Assembly: GCA_020002185.1 (NCBI GenBank)
Contig: CM034532.1
Span: 52,657,944-52,721,943 of the forward strand
Length of the DNA stretch: 64,000 bases
Reading direction: 5' to 3'
DNA from: Paraescarpia echinospica
Lineage: Eukaryota; Annelida; Polychaeta; Sabellida; Siboglinidae
Below the pieces are notes generated by a model, which saw only the letters and a list, made by a program, of their open reading frames with translations, was not told the DNA's origin and did not search any database. Position 1 is the stretch's first letter. Each line of letters begins with the position of its first letter. The position numbers and the translations under genes are program-made. Shown one piece after another: positions 1 to 11,275 of this stretch.

Positions 1-1007
1 ACGATTTAGTTCGTTCCGCTGGTTGACTCATTTTATTCAGTGCTGTTGTGAGTGTTCCTGTCACATTCCGAAGTAGTCTTCCATCGACGTCTCGTTTAAC
101 ATATGGTTTCAGAAGATCTAGCCTCAACTTCAGATTTCTACCAAACAACAATTGTGCTGGGTTGTGTCCTGTGGTAGCATGTGGCGCTGTGCGATACGCG
201 AACAGAAATATGTCGAGCTTGTGCTGAATGGATCGATCGGATCTGTCATATCAGCTTTGACAGCGTTCTTGAAACTTTGAACCATACGCTCCGCTAAGCC
301 GTTGGTGGACGGATGATGAGGAGCACCGGTCAAGTATCGAATGCCATTCATTTCTGTGAAGTGTTTGAATTCTGCAGACACGAACTGAGGTCCATTGTCT
401 GATACTACTTGCTCTGGCAGACCCATATTTGCAAGTAAGGATCGAAGTGTGGCTACCGTTTCCGCTGCATCTAAAAAAATCAGGCCATTTGGTGCGCGCG
501 TCTGCTACGACCAAGAACATTTTGCCTTGAAATGGTCCTGCAAGGACGATATGCAGGCGTTGCCGTGTATACGTTCGGTATTCCCATCTGTGCCGCAGAG
601 CTTGTTTAGGGTCCTTAGCTACTCATTGGCATCCTTCACATCTCATCTTGTCGTCTTTTATGCCAGATACCAAACGATCTCGGAGACGTTCGGCTCGCGT
701 TTCGTCACTGAATTTCGCCAAATGCTTCAGCGTTGCAATGTAATCGCTGACAGATTCCCCATCCTGTCTCGATCGATTGTCAAACTCGTATCCAGCAACC
801 TGTGTTGATTCATCTGGCTTGGTATATTTTTGCAACCGATTCACTATCACCGAATACGTTACGTCGGCGTCTTTCTATGTGGCTGGTACCAACAAGCAGC
901 TTATATGTATCCGTTGAGACATTCGACAAAAGGATTACCTTTTTGTTTTGATCGTCCGTTATTCCATTACCAAGAAAGTAAAAGTCCAACTGTTCTGTGA
1001 AAGTCAC
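1..1007 (-). pseudogene. Ty3/gypsy retrotransposon: gag fused to integrase by internal deletion
   Basis: Read on the minus strand, 1007 to about 640 translates as gag-like sequence (SVSDYIATLKHLAKFSDE). It then runs directly into an integrase zinc-finger remnant (CEGCQ). The integrase core follows: the first catalytic Asp context (FLVVADARTKWP) near 515, DNGPQF near 400, and the Glu context NGLAERM near 300. A final stretch, FAYRTAPHATTGHNPAQLLF, runs in another frame towards the left edge. Protease, reverse transcriptase and RNase H are missing between gag and integrase, and the integrase is split by frameshifts and a stop. It is therefore a dead internal-deletion derivative. It continues beyond base 1. 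The family call is good; the exact lineage is not resolved. Confidence 0.85.
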
Positions 1008-1288
1008 TTTTCTTTCAACAATTCATCCCCCCACACACTCACAGTAGTCTTGTAGGATTCACAGTTAGTCAGCATCCCATCCTCGTCGCCAATTTGTTAT
1101 GTCTTGTAGCAAAACTAGTAATACGCTGACTAAACTTAATGAAAGAATCAACAACGTATCACACAGTTTAATCACAAGACAACAGACAGACGCTGACCGA
1201 AACGGCCGCAGTGATTGGCCACACAGGCCCAAGTCCCAGTCTATTACCGATCGGTGTTGGATAAAACCACAGAGTACGTAACAAATAC

Positions 1289-1309
1289 CTTCTTCTTTGT
1301 GGCGTGTTG
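1289..1309 (-). pseudogene. Microexon, EATRHKEE class, acceptor shifted
   Basis: The donor GTATTT is intact. By homology the exon would be 24 nt and read EATRHKEE in phase 1. Its usual acceptor TTTCAG has become TTTCAT, so the only nearby AG trims it to 21 nt, which still keeps the frame. It pairs with the exon at 7748 in the next module. It is either decayed or usable in shortened form. Confidence 0.5.
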
Positions 1310-2523
1310 CTTATGAAACTGAGGAGTTGATTGCATTTAAACACAATGAGAACAATTCAAAAGTTTCCAAAATTATGCATCTCTATATATAACAGATTAA
1401 GAATAATAATTACATTAGTAAATACATTAAAATAATTTACTAAACATACCAGCGTAGTGTACTACCATGATTGTGCATCGACCCGTATTTTACAAAACTA
1501 TCAAAAGAAAACAATTGCTTCAGTGTGATAAACAAATGTAGGATTTCCTGTGCAATTATATATTTACACGACATGTTGATTAGAAGTACAATCATAATAA
1601 CCAAAGTTACAGAAATTAGATCATTAGGAGCAAACTTACCTTATTGTTGTAAACATATTATTATTAATGTAACATCAAGGACATTTACTTGTACCAAATT
1701 AAAAACATAACATTATTTACACATCTGCATTTTGGCAATATGTTATTTACATACTTTCGATGCAGACGAAAATACGAATGTGTTTACTTAGTGGTACATT
1801 ATTTTAAAAGGAAAACTGTTATAATGTCACAGTAAGTAAGCATGGTCAGTCAACATCGGCCATGTTAACAAATACACGAGGAACTTACATATTATTGTAC
1901 GTTTTGAATGTAAGTAAAACTGATATAATCACAATACACGTTATCTTTATAATCAATTACTGACGTCCTCAATCTAAGATCAAACATGTTAAACAATTCA
2001 ATACATAGAAAATACGACCTCAGATACACTTTCAAATGTTGGCGGTCAGCTCCTTCGAACCCCGAGTGAATACACCAATGGTTGAAAAATGGGTTTATAT
2101 ATTTCTGTGTGTGCTTGGTTTGCCTAGTTATATAATGAATGGCATAATACTAATACTAACATATTATAATATGATAATATAATTAATTAGAACATTGTAA
2201 TAGCAAGAATTAATCTTACCTTGGAGCTGTATTTAAAACTTGCAACGTTTCGATCCGTCTACAGTAATCTTGATCATGCACAGATGTATTTGACGTGGCT
2301 CAGATTTTGGCGGAATGATCTGGTTGTAGATGGAGGGCAGTGCGTGATAAAAACGTTGCAAGCTTCAAATACAGCTCCAGTGTAAGTTTAATTCTTGTTA
2401 TTACAATTTTAATCTTGGAGCTATGGACAACATCTTTCATCTAGAACATTAACTGTGTGAAACACGTCTGTATCAAATAACCAGAACAGTGTAACACATA
2501 TATAGGTACAAATTGTACATTAC
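1310..2523. other. Intron-like AT-rich stretch
   Basis: No coding sequence is supported. It holds a copy of the conserved intronic block near 1480-1530 and a foldback repeat at 2203-2402. The segment at 1800-2160 resembles 8290-8640, 10900-11150 and 31360-31800, consistent with module duplication. Confidence 0.6.
2203..2402. repeat. Small foldback (inverted-repeat) element
   Basis: A left arm beginning CAAGAATTAATCTTACCTTG is repeated in inverse orientation at 2353-2402 with a few mismatches, giving arms of about 48 bp around a loop of about 100 bp. No coding capacity is seen. It is probably a MITE-like element. Confidence 0.6.
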
Positions 2524-2542
2524 CTAGTTCCTAATGCGACCA
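2524..2542 (-). pseudogene. Microexon, VVALRAEL class, 5-nt deletion
   Basis: Donor and TTTCAG acceptor are both present, but the exon is only 19 nt. Compared with the 24-nt exon at 8762 it lacks five bases, so inclusion would shift the frame. The flanking intron matches that of 8762 closely (GATCAC near the acceptor). Confidence 0.65.
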
Positions 2543-3018
2543 CTGAAACCAAAGAAGTGATCGTGTGCACATTACACTGTATTAACTAAATAGCACCTGT
2601 GCTATGCATTCTAAAATGTTTTAAAACCATAGACCTGGGGTTTGATCAATACTATTTCAAACACAGTCCTCCATGTTGTATAGTAGAATCTGAGACACAC
2701 ATTACTTTTGAAACATCATGTTCCTCTAAGCAATATCAATGCATTCATGAAACAACTAAATTCACTGTTAGGAGAGGATGGAACACGTGAAGCGCACTCA
2801 TTGTCACAAGGTAGAATTGTCCTCTATCCGTACTATCATACACATATGTGGAAATAGTTTCTTCTTCAAAACTGGCCTAACGCAACCAAATATATTAATG
2901 CATTTTAGACAGAACACTATTTAAGTTATCTCGGTACAATAAATGTTTGTAGGTTCTGGTGAAATTAATGAAATGAACAACCAATAAATCTATGCCCACG
3001 TAATGAATTTTATCTTAC
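2543..3018. other. Intron between microexons
   Basis: No gene is seen. The sequence resembles the intron at 8786-9182, including a shared segment ending in an AT-rich tract before the next donor, so it is the paralogous intron of the neighbouring module. Confidence 0.55.
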
Positions 3019-3042
3019 CTTCACCTTTGACGCGTAGGGTTT
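3019..3042 (-). CDS. 24-nt microexon, ETLRVKGE
   Basis: Acceptor TTTCAG, donor G|GTAAGA and a phase-1 reading ETLRVKGE. It belongs to the ETKRVKEE class, and its counterpart in the next module is at 9183. A usual KEE ending has become KGE. Function unknown; predicted charged helix segment. Confidence 0.6.
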
Positions 3043-3202
3043 CTGAAACCGAGGAGTTACTTGCATGTACACAGAATAAGAACAGAGTACAATTAAAAGT
3101 ATCGTATATGATAAGTCAGTATCAGGATGCTAATTAAAACATGTTGCATTGATAACTACTATTATGTTTCTTATTACGTTACCATTTATTGCATCACACT
3201 TA

Positions 3203-3251
3203 TATACATGTATATATATATGTGTATATATATGTATATATATATATATTA
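3203..3251. repeat. TA-rich simple repeat in intron
   Basis: Runs of alternating T and A interrupted by G lie in the short intron between the exons at 3019 and 3276. They create accidental open frames on both strands that have no other support. Confidence 0.7.
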
Positions 3252-3275
3252 GTGTATACAAAAATGAAATATTAC

Positions 3276-3299
3276 CTTCTTCTGCGTGTATTCTTGCTT
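3276..3299 (-). pseudogene. Microexon, EARIHAEE class, acceptor AG lost
   Basis: The exon body reads EARIHAEE in phase 1 and the donor G|GTAAT is intact. The acceptor TTTCAG has become TTTCTG. An AAG three bases inside could serve as a replacement, giving 21 nt (ARIHAEE) still in frame. The same kind of shift is seen at 1289. Confidence 0.55.
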
Positions 3300-3936
3300 C
3301 AGAAACAGAGAAGTTGAATGCATGTACAGAAACTAAACATAATTCATATGTATCCAACATGATCTTTAGTTTAGAATAATAAAAATATTTACTTTTGTAA
3401 TTACTTACAAACACTTTGCCAAACATACACGAATATTTTACTGCTACGGTTGTGCCTAGACCTATATTTTACATGAACATAAAAAAAACGATTGTGTCTG
3501 TGTTTCCGTTAATAACTATGTATAAGGCGTAATGTTATATAGCATATTTACACAAAATTTTGATTAGAAAAACGATTATAAATACAACTACTTTTACACA
3601 CATAATATTGCAGCATAACAATTATCAACTTATGATTATCTATCATGAAGGAAACTTGATTGTACCAAATTCAACAATGAAATATTAATTACACATCTGC
3701 CTCAGACCGAGCATGTGGACCTTGATTCCTGAGAGGAGATTGTGTTTCAGGACGTTCCGAATGTAGCTTATTAATATATCTATAATATTATGTCTATAAA
3801 CATACATATCAAAGCTATGTGTAAGACAATTATGTTAAGTTAAAATTGTATGTTTCTACTGCACTAACCAGAATATGTTTGAAACATATATTTATACAAA
3901 ATACCATTATATCTACAGGCAAACATTGTACATTAC
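3300..3936. other. Intron between microexons
   Basis: No gene is supported. A copy of the conserved intronic block lies at about 3470-3515, upstream of the exon at 3276 on the transcribed strand. The rest is AT-rich. Confidence 0.55.
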
Positions 3937-3960
3937 CTCGTTATTCGTCCAATTTTCTTG
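3937..3960 (-). pseudogene. Microexon, ARKLDE class with in-frame stop
   Basis: The splice sites look normal (acceptor TTTCAG, donor G|GTAATG). The phase-1 reading is ARKLDE followed by TAA and Arg. The related exon at 25402 reads ARNLDEDR, so one codon has become a stop. Including this exon would truncate the protein. Confidence 0.6.
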
Positions 3961-4657
3961 CTGAAACACAAAACAGTAATTATTTTAGAACACTATGCAA
4001 ATGGAATATGTCAAAGTATTTTCCAATAAGAAAGTTTACATGAATCTCACATAAAATGTTTCATAGCTTAGTGCACGAATTGCCACATAACAACATATAA
4101 TTACATCACATCTTTATTTATTCGTTTTATATAGTAACTATTGCATCTCGAAAGTTGCATCTTGGGCAAGTGTTATAAGTAACACACTTCTTCTTGCCCT
4201 TTTCGACTTCAAAACTGTGATTTACAATTGTATATTTGGCATTTTTTGTATTGTATACTGTGCATGTATTATGCTGTTGTTGCTGTTGAATAAACACACT
4301 TGAATAAAGTATTACAATTTACTAACATGTTGTAAAGATACACATATTTCAGATTGTTTCTATGAATAAAATTAAACTGATATGCACGTGATATCACATA
4401 CAGGATCTTATCAACATATTCAACAAATATTCTAAAACACAAATTTTGGGCTTTGATTAATTATGCTTTAAACCCACACTTCCATAGAGTTATAACAATG
4501 AGTGAAGTAACATTAATACTAACATACCGTTTTCTTCAAAATAGTTAATTACAACGCTGTCACATATTTTGTGTACTTTAAGCAAGGTATCAAATAAGAT
4601 AATATAAAATAACAAGATAATACTTTCAAACACACACATGTACACATTGTGCATTAC
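3961..4657. other. Intron between microexons
   Basis: No gene is supported. The stretch at 4340-4500 matches intron sequence at about 25560-25760 and, in inverse orientation, at 17680-18025. Confidence 0.5.
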
Positions 4658-4681
4658 CTTGTTCAGCAGATAATGTCACTA
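4658..4681 (-). CDS. 24-nt microexon, VVTLSAEQ
   Basis: Acceptor TTTCAG, donor G|GTAATG, phase-1 reading VVTLSAEQ. It belongs to the VVALRAEL class (compare 8762 and 52160). The flanking acceptor-side intron contains the CTTCTTT and GTGCAC-like segment that is typical of this class. Confidence 0.6.
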
Positions 4682-4929
4682 CTGAAACGAAAGAAGACGT
4701 CATGTGCACATTAAAGTGTATTAATTAAATAATACCTGCGCTATGTATTTTAACAAGTTTCTGAAACAAAATACTTCGGTGCTACTCACTACTACTTCAA
4801 ACACACTCGATATTGCAGAATATAATTTGAGACAAAAAGTTGTTGTGAAGCTTCACTTTTCCCCAAAGTACATTATGTTGAAGGTCTTACAAGGGGATTC
4901 GGTATACAGTCTTAATGTCTTCCACTTTG

Positions 4930-5100
4930 TCTTATGGGGTGTACTAATATTTGTTTCCGAGTACAGATGCAACAACATCGAAACTGAGCAAGATGACAAA
5001 GAGAAAGAAGTGAAGCAAGTCACCAAGGAGCTACAGCAGTACGCGTACCCAAGTTGGACCATCAGGAAGTTAAGGGAACATCAACAAAACCAGACAAGAT
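4930..5100 (+). pseudogene. Possible Penelope-like retroelement scrap
   Basis: A short open stretch contains EVKQVTKELQQYAYPSWTIR. The spacing of a charged helix followed by a Tyr-Pro-x-Trp motif resembles the linker between reverse transcriptase and GIY-YIG endonuclease in Penelope-like elements. Only this fragment remains, directly beside the LINE 3' end. This is a family-level guess. Confidence 0.35.
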
Positions 5101-5104
5101 TGAA

Positions 5105-7182
5105 CAAGATTGCCACCTAGAGAATTAACTCTAGATGGCAGGTGGACAGGACAGGTGGACACGAAAGAGATGTGTCGATTTTAATTTTAAACATTATTCA
5201 CATTACTAGCACCCACACAATCAGCATATAATCTGTTCCATTCATTTACAATCCTTTGTGAAAATTAGAACTTTCTTATATATCTAATCTACACTGCTCC
5301 TCTACTAATGTAGCTTCATATCCTCTAGTTCTTCTATCTTTCTTAATTGAGAAAAAATATTTCTATCAATATTTTCATAACCACTTTTTTTTTTAACACT
5401 TCTATCTGATCTCCTCTCAATCTCCTGGTCTCTAGTGTTGTTAAACCAAATTCTTGTAGGCAATATTTTGTAACTAAAATCCCCCAGTTTTTGGTATTAT
5501 TTTAGTCGCTCTCCTCTGTACTCTTTCTAGCATATCTATGTCCTTCTTGCTATATGGCGTCCACGCTTGTATACAATATTCTAAATGTGGCCTAACTATT
5601 GTTTTGTACAGCGGTATTATTAGTTCTTTTTCCTGATATGCTATATTTCGTCTAATTAATCCAATGATTTGATTTCCCTTTGAAGTTGCAATTCCGCACT
5701 GCTCTGAAACCTTCATATCAGCACTAATGGTTAAACTTAAGTTCCCTTGTCCAGTGTGGAAGCATTTGTATTTCCCAAAATTGAACAACATTTGCCACTT
5801 TTTAAACCCTTTGATCAACTATTCAAGATCAACTTCTAAATGTTGCCTATCTCCATCATGTTTAATCAGTCTAAACACTTTTGTATCATCCGCAAATTTC
5901 AAACTTTACTTGTCATATCGTTGTCCAAATCGTTGATGTATATTAAGAATAATACAGGTCCCAGTACTAGCCTCCCCACCTACTACTGTCCTTTATCTTC
6001 AGTCAATCAGTAATTTTTCTAACCAGTTAATTATGCACATTTCCTATGCCATTGGCCTTTAGCTTAAGCAGTAATCTTTGTCGAAAGCTTTCTGAAAATC
6101 TAAATAGATGATATCTACTGGTGATCCCTCGTTTACCCACTAAGCGATATCTTCCAAAAAACATAACATATTTGTTAAGCGTGCCTTCGCTTTTAGAAAC
6201 CCATGTTGAGATGGGATTATCAAGTTATAGAAAATCCACGATGTGATCTTTAATTAGTATTTCAAATTATTTACAAATCACCAATGTTGAACTCACTCGT
6301 CTGTAGTTATCTGACTTGTTTCTCGAATCTTTTTAAAATAACGGTATGATGTTTGCTTCTCTCCATTCTAAAATTAAAAACTGTTGCAAATGGTATGCTA
6401 ATTTGTTCTACAATTTCCAATAGTAGTGTGGGCGGAATCCCATCCAATCCAGGTGGTTTATTATCCTTTATTGCCCTTATTTTCTTGGCTACCATTTCCG
6501 GGGTTACAATCAACTGTCCTAAATAGTCTGATTCCGCCCCTTTGAACTTAGCCTCAAGCCGCACTCACTGACAGTGAACTAATATCTTCCCTGGTAAATA
6601 CTGAACTAAAATACTCGTTCAGGTCTTCTGCCATTAAGAATCCCTTTGATATTATATTTGCAGCACTATCTTCTAGAGGACCGACCTCATTCTGAACTTT
6701 CTGTTTGCTTCGAACATATGCATAACAACTCACTCTTTAAGATATTTCAGCACTCTGTTGCTGTCTTATTCTTCAGTGTGTCATTCCAGTCTATCTTTGC
6801 TAAATATTTCCTGATGTTCTTACACCCTCCTTTGTTGAAATTTCTCCTGTACTGCTTTTTGCTATTCCTTTCTGATTTTTCTTTGATGGTAAAAAGTATC
6901 TGTTTGTGATCTTTACTTCCCAATGGCTCACATATATTCACATTGTTAACTAATTTATTATGTAAAGGCAAAATTATGTCTAACACATTCTCACCCCTGG
7001 TTGGTTTTAGCACATGTTGAAAAAGGAAACTATCTTGTAATAGAACTAAAAACTTGTGGTCGTCACTCCCCTTACTCTGTAGAGATTTCCGGTGTATATG
7101 ACCATAGTTAAATTCCCCATAATAATACAGTCCCGATTGCTCATTTCCTTAATAGCGTTCTGTACTTTTACACTCTCTTGCT
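5105..7182 (-). mobile_element. 5'-truncated CR1-like LINE
   Basis: Read on the minus strand, it is a shorter, more degraded relative of the element at 42.1-47.1 kb. It holds an endonuclease C-terminal stretch near 7013-6747 (LEPTRGENVLD-like), a reverse-transcriptase N-terminal part near 6564-6307 (PPGLDGIPPTLLLEI) and a C-terminal part near 5818-5474 (RPHLEYCIQAWTPYSKKDI). It carries the family 3' end with the CTAGAGTTAATTCTC hairpin at about 5112-5145. Frames are broken by many indels. Its 5' truncation point joins a microexon acceptor at 7183. Confidence 0.85.
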
Positions 7183-7225
7183 GAAAGTAAACAAAATTAT
7201 TAAATAGCATTGTATCAGTTTAATT
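7183..7225 (-). pseudogene. Acceptor half of an ARxLDEDR-class microexon cut by a LINE
   Basis: Directly beside the LINE, the plus strand reads TTGCTGAAAGTAAAC and then an AAATAGCA-containing intron. This matches the acceptor flank of the exons at 3937, 25402 and 29231. The exon body is replaced by LINE sequence and the donor half is not found nearby. It is a disrupted exon. Confidence 0.45.
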
Positions 7226-7256
7226 TGGAATAAACAATAAGACTATACATAGCTAT

Positions 7257-7280
7257 CAGAAGCTGCGTGGTGTGTCGTTT
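7257..7280 (-). pseudogene. Microexon with donor GT changed to AT
   Basis: The acceptor TTTCAG and the usual upstream CTCGG context are intact, and the 24-nt body reads ETTHHAAS in phase 1. The donor position is AT instead of GT. The exon is probably no longer spliced. Confidence 0.5.
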
Positions 7281-7747
7281 CTGAAACCGAGGATTCGGTT
7301 CCATATACACAAAATAAGAATAATTAATCTGTATCCAAAATAACAGTTTCCCATATTAGACTAAGAACAATAATTATTTGTTTTAATTATATTAGATAAA
7401 CGCACTTGACAATAAAAAACAATGTTTTAACATTGATAATCCCAAAGACACAATAACTGAATAAATAGAGTGCTGGCATGCTTATATCTATTGACTTGTA
7501 TTTTACAAGAAAAGCAAAACAAAACAATTGCCTCTGTGCCCAAACTCTTGCTTTCGTTTTATGCACATACGTAAGGCTTACTGTGTACTGACAAAATTAC
7601 ACATAGTTATGATTACAAAAAATGCTTACAAATACCCCACTTTTGTATTTTAATTGTTACAAGGTTATGTGTTAAGCTAACATAAATTAATATAATTAAT
7701 CAAACTAATATATTACTGTATAAATAAGTGATAATAAATTATAATAC
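7281..7747. other. Intron between microexons
   Basis: No gene is seen. The conserved intronic block lies at about 7500-7560 with the well-preserved core TGTGCCCAAACTCTTGCTT on the plus strand. Confidence 0.55.
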
Positions 7748-7771
7748 CTTCTTTTTCGCGGAGTCTTGTCT
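7748..7771 (-). CDS. 24-nt microexon, ETRLREKE
   Basis: Acceptor ending CTCAGTTTCAG, donor G|GTATTA, phase-1 reading ETRLREKE. It is highly charged and predicted helical. It pairs with the broken exon at 1289. Confidence 0.65.
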
Positions 7772-8761
7772 CTGAAACTGAGGAGTTGATAGCATGTAAG
7801 CACAATAAGAATAATTAATCTGTATCCAGAATGATGTATCTCTAGGTTTAATAGACTAATATTAATAATAATAATAATTACTTTTGTAATTACATAACAA
7901 ACATTTTACCAAACATAATAGAATACTATACTACCATGGTTGCGCATGGATCTGTATCTTACATGAACATCAAAAGAAAACATACTATGTGTGCTACAGT
8001 ACTATACACGTATGTGGAGCTTACTGTGAAATGCTATATTTTCATATATGATTACAAGTATAATCACAATAACTAATGTTACAAAACTTATATCATAATA
8101 TGTAAAAATTTCTAGATTGTTCTGAAATGGTAATTAATTGTGTAACGTCAAGGACACTTGATTGTATAAAACAATTATGTTATCTCCACATGTACATTTT
8201 GGAAATATGTCAACGTCCACAAGTAATTAATAATTCATTTACCTACTTTCAATGGAAACCAAAATACGAATGTGATTTATTTAGTGGCATATTTAAAAGT
8301 ATGGTCAGTCAAAACCGGTCAAGTTAAATGGTGATAAATACACGTGGAACTTACATGTTATTGACAGATTTGAATGTAATGAAAATTAATCTAATCACAA
8401 AACGTATTTCCTCAATCGATTACTGACGGCCCCAAACCATGGAATAGCATGTTAAACCATTCATAACTTAGACAAATACAACCCCAGAAACACTTTAAAA
8501 TGTTGACGATCATCTGCTGTGAACCATGAATGGATACACCAGTGGTTGTAAAAATGGGTTGATATGTTTCTTTGTGTGCTTGAGTTGACTAGTTGTATAA
8601 TGAATAACATAATATTAATACTAACATGCGTTTTTCTTAATAACATTGCAGTATAACACAATCACATATTCTGCGCACCTTAAACGAGATATAAAATGTG
8701 ATAATTTAAAATAACAAGAACATTTTGTGAAACTCATATATAGGTATAAATTACATATTAC
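7772..8761. other. Intron between microexons
   Basis: No gene is supported. A diverged intronic block lies at about 7965-8000. The part at 8290-8640 is a paralogue of 1800-2160 and 31360-31800. Confidence 0.55.
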
Positions 8762-8785
8762 CTAGTTCTGCACGTAATGCGACCA
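8762..8785 (-). CDS. 24-nt microexon, VVALRAEL
   Basis: Acceptor TTTCAG with GATCAC upstream, donor G|GTAATA, phase-1 reading VVALRAEL. This is the best example of its class. Relatives lie at 2524 (deleted), 4658, 11706 (decayed), 32771 (broken) and 52160. Confidence 0.65.
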   Translation of the reverse strand, partial: WSHYVQN

Positions 8786-9182
8786 CTGAAACCAAAGAAG
8801 TGATCATGTGCACATTACATTGTATTAATTCAATCGCACAAGTGCTATGCATTTTAACAAAATCTGACATAACACTTGTTGTGAAACAACATGTTCCTTT
8901 AAGAAATATAAAGACGTTCATGAAATAACTAAATTCCCAGTTAGGACGGCTAAAGCGCACTCATTGTCATATAGTAGAGTTGTTCTACTTCCGCATCATT
9001 CTCTCATAAACTTATGAGAACATAGTTTCTTCTTCAAAACTGGACTGCAACCAGGTACTTGTGCATTTTAGACATAACACTAAATAAGTATTCTTGGTAT
9101 AGTACATGCCTGTACGTTTCTTGTGAAGTTAAGAAAACATAAACCCAACAAATCTATATCCACGCAGTGAATGATATCTTAC
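8786..9182. other. Intron between microexons
   Basis: AT-rich sequence, paralogous to 2543-3018. No gene or other element is seen. Confidence 0.55.
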
Positions 9183-9206
9183 CTTCGTGTTTCACGCACT
9201 GGATTT
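9183..9206 (-). CDS. 24-nt microexon, EIQCVKHE
   Basis: Acceptor TTTCAG, donor G|GTAAGA, phase-1 reading EIQCVKHE. It is an ETKRVKEE-class exon, diverged but open, and the module counterpart of 3019. Confidence 0.6.
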
Positions 9207-9402
9207 CTGAAACAGAGGAGTTGATTGCATGTACACAAAATAAGAACAAAATATAATTAACTATGTCACTATCAGGATGTTAATGACAATGTCTATCAAG
9301 ATAATAAATAACATATATTTTATTTGTATATGTTACTAAGTTTCTTATCAACACATATTATATCACACATATGTATTACCGTATAAATAAATTATATATT
9401 AC

Positions 9403-9426
9403 CTTTTTCTTCTTGCATTCTTGCTT
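9403..9426 (-). CDS. 24-nt microexon, EARMQEEK
   Basis: Acceptor TTTCAG, donor G|GTAATA, phase-1 reading EARMQEEK. It is an EARRxAEE-class exon and the counterpart of 3276. Its own upstream intronic block begins at about 9585 but is overlapped by an RTE fragment. Confidence 0.65.
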
Positions 9427-9619
9427 CTGAAACAGATAATTTGAATGCATGCACAAAAACTAAGAATAATTTATCTGTATCGAAAATGAATACGGCACTG
9501 GTTGGCTGATGGTTGATTAGAATAAGTAAGAACAATAATAATACATACTAGAATATTGTACTGCGGTTGTGCAAATACCTTTGTTTTACACAAACCCGAA
9601 AGAAAACGATTGTGCGTGT

Positions 9620-10110
9620 GCTTCCGTTTATACATATGAATATGTATTGTCAAAGTAATAGAGAAAAGATATCGCCCATCAACCAATGCCACATTCAAGG
9701 GAGGGCAGATAGATATTCCATTCCAGTTGGGGTACGCCGTGGATGCCTACTATCACCAATACTATTCAATCGTGTCCTAGATAGCATAACAGAAGAAACA
9801 CTAGAAGATTTCAACAACACAGTCTATATCAATGAGAAAGTAGTCAACAATCGCCACTTTGGTGATGACATCGACGCAATAGGAAGCAGAAAATAAAGAA
9901 ATATAGGAACTAAAAACTAAAGACACTCTAAATAATATGGAATACAAATGGCACAGACATTTATTCAGAGAAAACCAAAATAATGACAAATAGTTGAACT
10001 AAATAAAGCAGCAGGATATCGATGAACACCTCGAACAAGAAAAATTGTTCAAATACCTGGATGCTCTTATGGGATGATGAGGAAATAAAAGCTACAATAA
10101 GCCAGATAAC
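9620..10110 (+). pseudogene. RTE-like LINE reverse-transcriptase fragment
   Basis: The translation contains IPVGVRRGCLLSPILFN followed by ITEETLEDF and a degraded catalytic motif FGDDIDAIGS in place of FADDI. This is the palm region of an RTE-type reverse transcriptase. Stops follow after 9895, and the frame resumes weakly to about 10110. It lies within the intron of the microexon array on the opposite strand. Confidence 0.75.
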
Positions 10111-10371
10111 ATCAGCTATTTTATACATTACGCTCTTGAAATGTAATGTTTCACTGCATATGTAACGAATAAAAGTACACTTATACTGTATAATATAGAG
10201 GAGTGTGTTTAACGAACATTTCACCAAAGCCAAATAATGCTTTGACATCTCCTGGGTTAAACGTAATACAAATATAGATGTCCTGCTCTAGGACCTGTAG
10301 TTTGTTTTATACATTAAGTAAACATATCATGTTTCAAACAAATCAAGAACAATGTAAATACAATGTATTAC
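10111..10371. other. Intron remnant beside the RTE fragment
   Basis: AT-rich sequence without a supported gene. Confidence 0.4.
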
Positions 10372-10395
10372 CTTCTATTACGATGTGTACGCCGT
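10372..10395 (-). CDS. 24-nt microexon, DGVHIVIE
   Basis: Acceptor TTTCAG, donor G|GTAATA, phase-1 reading DGVHIVIE. It is less charged than the consensus. Like the exon at 30473 it starts with Asp, which suggests a shared ancestor. Confidence 0.55.
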
Positions 10396-10581
10396 CTGAA
10401 ACCGAAAAGTTTGTGTCATGTACACAACATAAACATAATCAACAATATCCAAAACGACAACACCCAAATTCATCACGATCCTAATTATAATTCTTAATTC
10501 GATAATTATATGTTGTTTTTATTACGTTAACTGAACTGAATATTAAACAAGCTGAAACTGTATAAACAAATTACGTATTAC

Positions 10582-10605
10582 CTTTTTTTAACTTGAGCCT
10601 GGCTT
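10582..10605 (-). CDS. 24-nt microexon, EARLKLKK
   Basis: Acceptor CTCGGTTTCAG, donor G|GTAATA, phase-1 reading EARLKLKK. It is an EAR-class exon in which the final Glu pair has become lysine. An intronic block copy lies at about 10735-10780. Confidence 0.6.
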
Positions 10606-11149
10606 CTGAAACCGAGGATTTGATTGAATATAAACAAATTAAGAATAATTAATCTGCACCTAAATGACATGCCTCCATATTATAATACCAAACGTATTAG
10701 AAAGATCCATTTGCATAGTTGTGTCTATATACCTCTTTAACATAAACATAAAAGGCAACATTGTCAATGCCCTAATTTTTTCCAAATGTGCAATGACAAA
10801 ATTACACGAAGTCATATTACAAGTCTAATTATTTATTAATAGGAATTCCCATGATTAATTAACCAGCAAAATGTTCACTGCAAACCAAAACAGGGTGATT
10901 TATTAAGTAGTATACTATTTCAGTAAACAATGGTAGTGTCAGCAGTTATGTTTACCAATACCTGTAAATGTTCAATGCATAGAAATGTAATATAATAACA
11001 ATACATTTTATTTTAACTGATTCATGACATGCCCAAATCATGTTCTAGCAAGTCAGACCATTCAAAACTGAGATAAATACATCCTCAAATACACTTTGCA
11101 ATGTTGACGAACATCTGCTGTGAACCACGAATGAATCTAGTTGGATTTG

Positions 11150-11275
11150 AAAATTCTAACAACGTCACTCCGACGTCGGGTGTCACCGGTCTCGACGTCG
11201 TTTCGACGTCGGCTGTTGACGTCGCTGCGACATCGGGTTTCGACATTGTTTCAACGTCATGTGTAAATGTTGTTT
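11150..11275 (+). repeat. 24-bp GACGTCG-rich minisatellite
   Basis: Four to five imperfect units carry a GACGTCG or GACATCG core. Read forward they give an 8-residue repeat such as STSAVDVA and ATSGFDIV. It is CpG-rich in an otherwise AT-rich region. No gene context supports translation. Confidence 0.6.

Noticed and set aside
3130..3426. Open frames of 76-98 codons on both strands
   Set aside because: They run through a TA simple repeat and cross a microexon with its introns; only the 24-nt part has support.
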